Source: CAZFLD01 sp964519835
GTDB lineage: Bacteria; Spirochaetota; Spirochaetia; DSM-27196; CAZFLD01
DNA: 64,000 nt
NCBI GenBank assembly: GCA_964519835.1
Contig: CAZFLD010000013.1
Coordinates: 1 to 64,000 of the forward strand
Reading direction: 5' to 3'
The translations under genes were made by a program, and so were the position numbers. Of the stretch, positions 57,740 through 64,000 are shown piece by piece. A model generated the notes under the pieces. That model saw nothing but the letters and a program-made list of their open reading frames with translations. It ran no database searches and was not told the origin of the DNA. How positions within the stretch are numbered: the stretch's first letter is position 1; each line of letters opens with the position of its first letter.

Positions 57740-59815
57740 ATGAATCATCTGGGGAAGCGACTCTTGTCCAACCGCACGCTACTGATCGGCACGCTTGTGC
57801 TTGTGATGGGCGTTTCGTCCGCATCGGGCATGGGGATTGCCCAAGAGGTCAACCGCGCGGCGGACGAGATGGGAATCGGCGCAAACGGCGCCGAGGCGGA
57901 CCTGCCAATCTCAAACGTCATGTTGTTTGGGAGTGGCGTCGGCTACTTCGAGCATCTCGGCACGGTAGAGGACGATCAAAACGTCACCCTGTACTTTCGC
58001 GAGGAGGAGATCAACGATCTCTTGAAGAGCCTCTTCCTGAGCGACATGGACGGGGGAGTTGCTCGCGCGGTTCGTTACGCGGGTCAGGATCCGATCTCCA
58101 GGGTTCTCTCGAGCTACTCCATCAACCTCGGCATGGTGGGTAGTATTCCACAGCTTCTGAGCGCCGCCCGGGGTGAGAGGGTGCGGGTCGTAACAACGGA
58201 CGAGACAGTCAGCGGAACCGTCTTTGCCGTGGAGCAACGACCCGATGCGGAGGGAGTCAGCCGCGATCACCTGGCGCTCGTCTCAAACGGCACCATTCGC
58301 TCGGTGCCCCTCGAAGAGATACACTCGGTCTCTTTTAACGACCGGGGTCTCCAGTCCGAGCTCGAGTCCGCTCTTTCCGCAATCGCCTCGGCCCGCCAGA
58401 CCGACCGGAAACCGGTAACCTTGGAGTTTGCAGGCGACGGTGAGCGTCAGGTTGCGGTCGGCTACGTTCGCGAGACGCCGGTCTGGAAGACAAGCTATCG
58501 TATTGTTATCGACGACGACGGCGCGAGCTTGCAAGGTTGGGCGATCGCCGAAAACACGACCAATCAGGATTGGGAGGATGTCCGGCTGTCGTTTGTTGCG
58601 GGTCAGCCGTTGTCCTTTGTCATGAATTTATACGACCCGGTCTACGTTGAACGGCCCGTTGTGCAGCCGATGGTGTCCGAGGCGGTTGCCGCTCCGGACT
58701 ACGAGGCGAGCGCACGCCGGCTTGCCGAAGCCCTCAGCGGATTCGGCGGCAGGGCGCGGGAAGAGGCGTTTGAAGCGGAGATGATGGACGACTTTGCGAG
58801 CGTGGCGGCACCATCCCCGCGCGACAGCGCGGCGCAGTCGCGGTCGCAAGGCCAATCGGTTGGTGGTGTTTTTGAGTATCGGATCACGGAGCCCGTGACC
58901 ATCCCGCGCCATCAGTCGGCTATGATACCTATCGTCGACACCGAGATCGACCTCGAGGCCGTATCGATCTACGACGCTTCAGTCTTGGAAGCCCATCCGC
59001 TGCGCGGCGCGCTTCTTACCAATAACACCGGTCTCCACTTGATGGGCGGTCCGGTCACCGTTGTCGAAGGCGGGGCCTACGCGGGTGATGCGCGGTTCTC
59101 CGACATTGTGGAAGACGAGACCCGGCAGATTAGCTACGCCGTGGATATCGATGTGCTTGTAGATCGCGAAGGCGCGAGCCAACCGGAGCAAATAACACGA
59201 GTCCGGGTTGTGGACGGTGTAGTCATAAGCTCTCGCCTCAATCGAACGCGCATGGAGTACACGGTCACCAATCGTGGGGATAAAGCGCGCGACGTTATCG
59301 TCGAGCATCCGCGCAACCGCGGCTGGACGCTTGTCGACTCCCTGGAGCCCTTCGACCAGAGCGCCTCATCGTACAGATTCCGTACGACGGTTGCCGCCGG
59401 CGACACTGTTGTGCTGCCCGTCTCCGAAGAGCGAATCACCGAGCAGCGGGTGTCGCTGTTCTCCCTGAATGACAACCAAGTTGGCCTCTTTTTGGACCAG
59501 CGGGTGATTAGCGAGGAACTGCGCCAGGCCCTGAGCCGACTTCTCAACCTGCGTGAAGAGCTGAGTCAACTGACCGCGCGCCGACGGGAGCTCGAGACAC
59601 AGGTGAACGGGATCTACCGCAGCCAGGAGCGTGTAACGCGAAACATGGAAGCTCTCGACCGCGACTCGGATCTCTATCAGCGCTACGTCGCCGACCTGAC
59701 GGAACAGGAAGATCGTCTTGGGGAACTGGAGACTCAGATCCAGGACCTTCGCGCGCAGGAAGATGCCAAAGATGACGAGATTGGCGACTCTGTGCGGGAT
59801 CTCAATGTGAACTAA
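57740..59815 (+). CDS. DUF4139 domain protein, secreted
   Basis: 691-residue protein with a signal peptide (NRTLLIGTLVLVMGVSSASG) and then a beta-rich DUF4139-type domain: VMLFGSGVGYFEHLG near the mature start, VTLYFREEEINDLLKSL, VWKTSYRIVIDDDGASLQGWAIAENTTNQDWEDVRLSFVAG (residues about 251-292, the core signature) and RTRMEYTVTNRGDKARDVIVEH. The C-terminal 120 residues are a coiled coil (LRQALSRLLNLREELSQLTARRRELE). ATG 57740 has AAGGAGG 7 bp upstream. Families with this domain may have a role in envelope or mucoidy, but no function is established. A strong terminator follows. Confidence 0.88.
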   Translation: MNHLGKRLLSNRTLLIGTLVLVMGVSSASGMGIAQEVNRAADEMGIGANGAEADLPISNVMLFGSGVGYFEHLGTVEDDQNVTLYFREEEINDLLKSLFLSDMDGGVARAVRYAGQDPISRVLSSYSINLGMVGSIPQLLSAARGERVRVVTTDETVSGTVFAVEQRPDAEGVSRDHLALVSNGTIRSVPLEEIHSVSFNDRGLQSELESALSAIASARQTDRKPVTLEFAGDGERQVAVGYVRETPVWKTSYRIVIDDDGASLQGWAIAENTTNQDWEDVRLSFVAGQPLSFVMNLYDPVYVERPVVQPMVSEAVAAPDYEASARRLAEALSGFGGRAREEAFEAEMMDDFASVAAPSPRDSAAQSRSQGQSVGGVFEYRITEPVTIPRHQSAMIPIVDTEIDLEAVSIYDASVLEAHPLRGALLTNNTGLHLMGGPVTVVEGGAYAGDARFSDIVEDETRQISYAVDIDVLVDREGASQPEQITRVRVVDGVVISSRLNRTRMEYTVTNRGDKARDVIVEHPRNRGWTLVDSLEPFDQSASSYRFRTTVAAGDTVVLPVSEERITEQRVSLFSLNDNQVGLFLDQRVISEELRQALSRLLNLREELSQLTARRRELETQVNGIYRSQERVTRNMEALDRDSDLYQRYVADLTEQEDRLGELETQIQDLRAQEDAKDDEIGDSVRDLNVN

Positions 59816-59910
59816 GGCCGCCGCCAAGTTTGCGGGCGGCGCCGACTCGCTCCGCCTGCGCCGCCTGCGCATAGAATCCGCTCGGTCCGCTTCGGGACCC
59901 GCGCACAATC

Positions 59911-59943
59911 GGCCCGGCCCGCTCTGGGGCCGGGCTTTCTTTT
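59911..59943 (+). terminator. Terminator of the DUF4139 gene
   Basis: GCCCGGCCC (59912-59920) pairs with GGGCCGGGC (59927-59935), loop GCTCTG, followed by TTTCTTTT. It ends 27 bp before the pncA start, so pncA needs its own promoter, which I could not identify. Confidence 0.85.
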
Positions 59944-59970
59944 ACGCTCAATTGCACGTAGCTTCGAAGC

Positions 59971-60591
59971 ATGAGCAAGACAGCATTACTGGTTATCGAC
60001 GTCCAAAACGACTTCTGTCCCGGCGGGGCTCTCGCGGTGCCCGAGGGTGATCAGGTGATTCCCGTGATCAACCGGATCATGGAGAAGTACGACCTGGTGG
60101 TCGCAACAAAGGATTGGCATCCGGTTGGCCACGTCTCGTTTGCGTCTTCCCATGCCGGCAAGAACCCCGGCGACACGGTCGATGTCGGCGGAATCGAGCA
60201 GCTCTTGTGGCCGGATCACTGCATCACGGGGAGCGGTGGTGCCGAGTTCCACCCCGACCTGGATATACGGGGTATCCAGCTAATCCTGCACAAGGGAAGC
60301 AACCCCGCGCTCGACTCCTACTCGGCGTTCTTCGAGAACGACAAGCAGACGATCACCGGTCTCCACGGCCTTTTGCAGAGTCATGAGGTGGATGAGGTTT
60401 TTGTCTGCGGACTGGCCGAGGACGTGTGTGTGTTTTTCAGCACGCGGGACGCAGCGAAGCTCGGCTATTCGGTCACGGTGGTCTCCGACGCCACTCGCGG
60501 CGTTGACACTCCCAAGGGCAATCTGCAAAAGGCCCGTGACGAGATGAAGAGCCTCGGCATCACCTACGCCGCCTCCGCGGAGCCGGCTTAG
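59971..60591 (+). CDS. pncA: Nicotinamidase
   Basis: Hydrolyses nicotinamide to nicotinate and ammonia in NAD salvage. 206 residues. Catalytic triad: Asp10 (VIDVQNDFCPGG), Lys108 (LHKGSN) and Cys153 (AEDVCVFF); metal ligands: Asp48, His50 (KDWHPVGH) and His83 (WPDHC). The cis-peptide-like segment GLAEDVCV matches. It starts directly after a terminator, with no obvious ribosome site. It converges with mltG after a GC-rich, hairpin-prone gap of 105 bp. No other NAD gene is near. Confidence 0.96.
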   Translation: MSKTALLVIDVQNDFCPGGALAVPEGDQVIPVINRIMEKYDLVVATKDWHPVGHVSFASSHAGKNPGDTVDVGGIEQLLWPDHCITGSGGAEFHPDLDIRGIQLILHKGSNPALDSYSAFFENDKQTITGLHGLLQSHEVDEVFVCGLAEDVCVFFSTRDAAKLGYSVTVVSDATRGVDTPKGNLQKARDEMKSLGITYAASAEPA

Positions 60592-60696
60592 GGCGCGCGG
60601 CGCCACGCCCCGGCGGCAGTGCAAGGGCGTTCGCCGGCGGCGCCCCAACGCGTAGGGCGGCCGCCGCAGTCAACGCCGTCTACGGCGCGCGCGGCC

Positions 60697-61740
60697 TTAG
60701 TCCAGGTATCGGCGCTTGTTTTCCAGGTGCTCCGCGAACGTTCGACTCAGCACGATGGGCCGGTCTAAGGGGTGGAGGAAAAAGTAGAAGTCGTGGCGTG
60801 CGGGGTCGAGGGATGCGCGAATAGCGTCGAGGCCCGGGTTTCCGATGGGGCCGGGCGGTAAGCCGTAGTTCTCGTAGGTGTTGTACGGGTCGTCGACCTC
60901 CGTGTCGGCGAAGGTCGGCTGTCGTTTGCTTGTGCCCAGGACGTAGTTCACGGTGGCATCCGACTCCAAGCGTATGTTCTCCCGGAGCCGGTTCATAAAG
61001 ACCCCCGCGACGGCGGTCATCTCGGTCGGATCGGCCGCCTCGCCCTGAACAATCGACGCCAAAGTCAAGAGCTCGTGAAGATCGAACCGGTGATCCTCGA
61101 TCCTCCCCTCAACAACCGGCACCACACGACGGCCGAAGTTCGCAAGCATACGCCGGACCACGCTGATCGGCGTGCTGTCCCGGAACACGCGGTACGTGTC
61201 CGGAAAAAGATAGCCGTCCAGGATCGTGTTGTCCTCGAGATGTGACAAGAAGGAGAAGTCGCGGTAGGCATCCTGCATAACGGCGGCGGTTTGAAACTCA
61301 GCGACCGAGAACAGTCCCTGCTCTTCCATGTGGTGCTCGATATCGTCGAGGCTCCATCCCTCCGGGATTGTTATCTCGATCTCATCGAAGACCGCGTCGC
61401 CCCCGGCAACCTTTTGTAATATGTCCGCCGGCGACATTGCACCGGAGACGATGTACTCCCCGGCCTGCAGTCGGGCGCCCAGCCCGGCGAAACGCCCGTA
61501 GACCTCGAGTACCCCGGCGTTTCGCGCGAGACCTTCCGCGGCAAGGTTGCGTGAGACGCTTCTCAGTGTTGCTCCGTCTTGAATGGTTATGACCATTTCC
61601 TCCGCGGCGGGGTCGGTGCCTTGAAACAGAAGTATCCCGCCTGTGATCGTGAGGCCGACGGCGGCCGCAAAGACCAAGGCCGCCAAGAGAATGACTATCT
61701 TGAGGGCGAGGCGGATTCCTCGCCGTTGTGTTTCGCTCAT
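60697..61740 (-). CDS. mltG: Endolytic transglycosylase MltG
   Basis: 347-residue inner-membrane lytic transglycosylase that cuts nascent peptidoglycan. One N-terminal transmembrane helix (about 10-38), a LysM-like part (about 48-112; ITIQDGATLRSVSRNL) and the YceG catalytic domain. Catalytic Glu234 lies in LASIVQGEA; FPDTYRV, GVFMNRLRENIRLESDATVNYVLG and YNTYENYGLPPGPIGNPG are diagnostic. The final segment ends HPLDRPIVLSRTFAEHLENKRRY. Start ATG 61740 is unambiguous. The gene is convergent with pncA and has the Eis-like gene upstream on the same strand. Confidence 0.96.
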   Translation of the reverse strand: MSETQRRGIRLALKIVILLAALVFAAAVGLTITGGILLFQGTDPAAEEMVITIQDGATLRSVSRNLAAEGLARNAGVLEVYGRFAGLGARLQAGEYIVSGAMSPADILQKVAGGDAVFDEIEITIPEGWSLDDIEHHMEEQGLFSVAEFQTAAVMQDAYRDFSFLSHLEDNTILDGYLFPDTYRVFRDSTPISVVRRMLANFGRRVVPVVEGRIEDHRFDLHELLTLASIVQGEAADPTEMTAVAGVFMNRLRENIRLESDATVNYVLGTSKRQPTFADTEVDDPYNTYENYGLPPGPIGNPGLDAIRASLDPARHDFYFFLHPLDRPIVLSRTFAEHLENKRRYLD

Positions 61741-61802
61741 TTAGTCACAAATATACCGTTACACGCCCATTTGCGTCGAAGAGCAGTCTCGATTACGCGG
61801 CT

Positions 61803-63140
61803 TTAGAACATCCAGTCGTTCCACAGGACTTGCTCGGGGAACCAGGCGGCGAGCGTCTTGGCCGGCTGGGCGTGACCGGACGCGGCGGGGTCCCTGCCAC
61901 CTGTCCCCCGCCGCGCCGCGAGGACCTGCCACGGATCGTCGGCTCCGTAAAGCAGGCGGCACAGTGTCTCCTGATCGAGGTTTAGATCGGCTTTGGCCGT
62001 TGTCTTGGCCTGTTCTACAGCAAGCGTGTGATCGTCTCCCGCCCGGAGTGAGTAGACGCCGGTACAGGGACCGCCGGGATCCGTAACTGCGATGATAATG
62101 TCGCCGGCTGTCTTCACGGGAATGCCGTTTATGGCCGCGGCCACGTCGATAATCCGGACCATCCAGGGACGCCGCGACGACTCGGGCCGAACGTGACCGT
62201 CGATGTCGCCGGTCATGGCGTAAAGTCGATTGGTTGTACTCATCGGTGCCACGGGCATCCTTGCCCGGTCACACTGATCGATGTGGAGCGCCACAAACCG
62301 GAGGACCGCAGGCAGTGCTCCCGGGAGCGCGCGGTAGAAATCGATAATAAGCGTACCGTCGGGCTCGCCGCCCTCCTTGCGATAGACCATGCCGGCCACA
62401 ACGGCTCCAGGTTCGCCTGTGGCGGCGTCCCGCCTGCCGCCTGTGCCGGCTTCCGCCCCGTCGGCGGAAGCACCGCCGGCCGTCCCGCTGTCGGTCACCC
62501 CAGGGGTCCGGCGTCGGAACAGAACGATAAACCGGTCGTCCAGGCGACGTGCCGGTTGCGAAGGCGGGATGCTCGAGAAAAGGATCGGGCCGTGACATCC
62601 GTCGGATGCGGCGCGGTCTAGGTCGCAGAGCTCCGACCAGGCTTGTTCAAACTCCTGTGGGCCATACCGCTCGGCGACGAGATTTTTGGCAACATCGTCG
62701 GAGAGGTAGTGCGCGAACGCCGACGGAGGGTAGATGGCCACCATCGTGTCGTCGGTGGTGACGTACCCAAAGCGGCGGTAGAACGAAACCTTAAAGGGGT
62801 GCAGCATGGAGACGGCGACTCCCTCCTCGGCCAGCTCGGCGATGGACGCGTTTATGACTTTGGCTACCAAACCCGCTCGCCGTGTCTCGGGAAACGCCGC
62901 AACCCCTGCAACCCCACCGCACGATTTTGGTACACCGCGAACCATCTGTTGGAATCGGTAGGCCTGAGCAGCCGCAAGCAGTTTGCCGTTTTCAAACGCG
63001 CCGATGATCTCAGCCGGGTCCATTCGCTTGAGATCCGCGGCCTCCACCTCATCGTCCGGCGCATCGCCGAATCCATATTTTCGTAACTCGATCTCCTGCT
63101 CCCGTTCATCATCCGCAAGGTGTCTGATCTCGATGCTCAT
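61803..63140 (-). CDS. Eis-like GNAT N-acetyltransferase with sterol-carrier-like C-terminus
   Basis: 445 residues. N-terminal GNAT domain: VAAFPETRRAGLVAKVI is the acetyl-CoA-binding loop; SMLHPFKVSFYRRFGYVT is the Eis-type follow-up. A second GNAT-like lobe and an SCP2-like C-terminus (MSTTNRLYAM, DVAAAINGIP, ADLNLDQETLCRLLYG) complete the Eis layout, seen in proteins that acetylate several amines. A Gly/Ala-rich run (about residues 208-245) interrupts the middle lobe. ATG 63140 has GGAGATGATACG upstream, overlaps the DUF1697 stop as ATGA and is therefore preferred over upstream codons. Confidence 0.88.
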   Translation of the reverse strand: MSIEIRHLADDEREQEIELRKYGFGDAPDDEVEAADLKRMDPAEIIGAFENGKLLAAAQAYRFQQMVRGVPKSCGGVAGVAAFPETRRAGLVAKVINASIAELAEEGVAVSMLHPFKVSFYRRFGYVTTDDTMVAIYPPSAFAHYLSDDVAKNLVAERYGPQEFEQAWSELCDLDRAASDGCHGPILFSSIPPSQPARRLDDRFIVLFRRRTPGVTDSGTAGGASADGAEAGTGGRRDAATGEPGAVVAGMVYRKEGGEPDGTLIIDFYRALPGALPAVLRFVALHIDQCDRARMPVAPMSTTNRLYAMTGDIDGHVRPESSRRPWMVRIIDVAAAINGIPVKTAGDIIIAVTDPGGPCTGVYSLRAGDDHTLAVEQAKTTAKADLNLDQETLCRLLYGADDPWQVLAARRGTGGRDPAASGHAQPAKTLAAWFPEQVLWNDWMF

Positions 63141-63517
63141 CGTATCATCTCCAGAAGTCTTTCCACTGTTCGCACGTTGCGTGTTGTGGTAGGTATGCCG
63201 AGAAGCCTCTCGAGAAAATCGTCTGTAAATCGGCTCTTGGCATATCCGCCGGGGCTGTGGAAGTACACAACCCCCTCTCCCGGGGCGATGCGCTCGGGAC
63301 TCCAATCCTCATGCACCAGCCGCGCGAGGCCCTCGGAGGAGGGCCGAAGATCGTCGGTGGAGCGGCAGAAGCAGACAAAGTGACGCGTTTGCTCGGTCAC
63401 ATCGGTGACAGGCCCAAAGGGATAGGCTCGATACGCCTCGGAAGGGTCGGCCATCGGGAGCTTCCTGTGGCCGCCCACGTTGATCCCGCGCAGGAGTGCG
63501 ACTCGATCTAGTACCAC
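63137..63517 (-). CDS. DUF1697 protein, internally shortened
   Basis: 126 residues from GTG 63517 (GGGAGG 4 bp upstream). It starts with a normal DUF1697 N-terminus (VALLRGINVGGHRKLPMAD) and ends normally (HSPGGYAKSRFTDDFLERLL and TTRNVRTVERLLEM), but complete members have about 175 residues. The stretch between (the LGFxxVxTYxQSGNVVF part) is missing after about residue 25, and the frame is kept. So the gene probably arose by an in-frame internal deletion and may not be functional. The ORF overlaps the sulfatase stop and the Eis-like start, so all three are cotranscribed. Confidence 0.7.
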   Translation of the reverse strand: MVLDRVALLRGINVGGHRKLPMADPSEAYRAYPFGPVTDVTEQTRHFVCFCRSTDDLRPSSEGLARLVHEDWSPERIAPGEGVVYFHSPGGYAKSRFTDDFLERLLGIPTTTRNVRTVERLLEMIR

Positions 63518-64000
63518 TGAGCCTCCCATCGTCCTTCGACGTAGGCCTTCCATGAGTGGTGATCGTTTCCCGTGTACTCATAGGACTCGAAGACGTCGCC
63601 GTTCCCCAGTGCTCGCGGGTCGCCCTCTGCTCGCAGTACTGCCAAGAGCTCGGCTCCGAGCTCGCGGCGGATCGCGCCGAAATCGGGATCGCCCGCCAAA
63701 TTGTGGAGGCAATCGGGGTCTTTGGCAATATCGTAGAGCTCTTCCGCCGGTCGTTTGCCCATTGCCAAGTCGTAGTAGTTGTTGTTGCCGGCGGCGTGTT
63801 GCTCGAGGATGAGGCTCTTGGTCGGAGAGCTGTCGATGTTGGTGAAGCCGGTCTCCGGATTTCCTGCCGGCCAACGCTCCGGCGCGAAATTGCGGACGTA
63901 CAAAAATCGAAGGGTCCGCAAGCAACGAACGGGGTAGCCCAGGTCGTTCTCGCGCCCGAGGTCGTGTTTCTCGCGGCCCATGTACACGCGGTTGCGCGTG
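63508..64000 (-). CDS. Sulfatase, C-terminal part (5' end outside window)
   Basis: About 163 C-terminal residues; the frame is open to the right edge, so the N-terminal catalytic formylglycine site is not visible. RNRVYMGREKHDLGREND, GYPVRCLRTLRFLYVRNFAPERWPAG and EELYDIAKDPDCLHNLAGDP are typical of S1-type arylsulfatases. The C-terminus (SWKAYVEGRWEAQWY) is intact. Its stop overlaps the DUF1697 start. It probably removes sulfate from a polysaccharide or other substrate; location is not known without the N-terminus. Confidence 0.9.
   Translation of the reverse strand, partial: TRNRVYMGREKHDLGRENDLGYPVRCLRTLRFLYVRNFAPERWPAGNPETGFTNIDSSPTKSLILEQHAAGNNNYYDLAMGKRPAEELYDIAKDPDCLHNLAGDPDFGAIRRELGAELLAVLRAEGDPRALGNGDVFESYEYTGNDHHSWKAYVEGRWEAQWY

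Overview
The window is a compact, GC-rich (about 58 percent by eye) bacterial chromosome segment with 54 protein genes on both strands. I see no rRNA, tRNA, CRISPR array, insertion sequence or prophage gene, and no gap over 300 bp; the longest gaps (about 200 bp at 26894-27096 and 43923-44116) hold the hairpins and promoter listed below. Several traits fit a free-living spirochaete: many lipoproteins with a relaxed lipobox, a CheD plus soluble receptor-like chemotaxis pair, carbohydrate ABC and GPH transporters, and a ferredoxin:thioredoxin-reductase-like protein beside a glutaredoxin. There is no 16S or flagellin gene here, so this assignment is an inference. GTG and TTG starts are common and genes are often coupled by 1-20 bp overlaps.

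Layout. 1-1670: end of a trpBA operon followed by thioredoxin. 1696-8599: lipoproteins, a Crp-type regulator, glmS, a secreted protein, a von Willebrand A protein and a DUF554 membrane protein. 8594-14790: alpha-glucan phosphorylase, homoserine dehydrogenase, then a ParB-like gene overlapping a spore-photoproduct-lyase-family radical SAM gene. 14838-18463: FecR-domain protein, cheD and a large receptor-like cytoplasmic protein. 18594-21072: sugar ABC ATPase and a solute-binding lipoprotein. 21213-26264: bacteriohemerythrin, purK, purE, and a GPH sugar transporter coupled to a GH1 beta-glycosidase. 26261-30031: corrinoid protein, its RACo-type reactivase and an AI-2E family exporter. 30080-33765: threonine aldolase coupled to a receiver/HPt hybrid, then FTR-like and glutaredoxin-like redox genes. 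33875-39404: a metallopeptidase-like gene, and an XpaC-TelA-MFS-histidine kinase run. 39453-43922: a complete sugar ABC operon with its LacI regulator, with a visible promoter, operator and internal terminator. 44117-48911: sigma54-type response regulator, stand-alone receiver and GAF kinase, then a degenerate GGDEF membrane protein. 48973-53592: SDR, thioesterase, a broken Fe-S photolyase, a FemAB-like acyltransferase and a DUF4864 lipoprotein. 53753-64000: LuxR-type ATPase regulator, DHH phosphoesterase, DUF4139 protein, nicotinamidase, MltG, an Eis-like acetyltransferase, an internally deleted DUF1697 gene and the end of a sulfatase.

How they work together: carbohydrate import and breakdown (two ABC systems or parts of them, GPH/GH1, glycogen phosphorylase), amino-acid and purine biosynthesis, and a heavy signalling load (four phosphorelay proteins plus chemotaxis) dominate. 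The most novel-looking items are (i) the receptor-like protein at 16697-18463, which carries a CheZ-like D-x3-Q helix and shares its C-terminal VTLF tail with the CheD encoded next to it, (ii) the overlapping ParB-like/SPL-family pair, (iii) genes whose -10 box sits 6 nt before the start codon (leaderless mRNAs), (iv) a receiver-HPt hybrid with a decayed kinase core, and (v) a (6-4) photolyase gene destroyed by an internal deletion.
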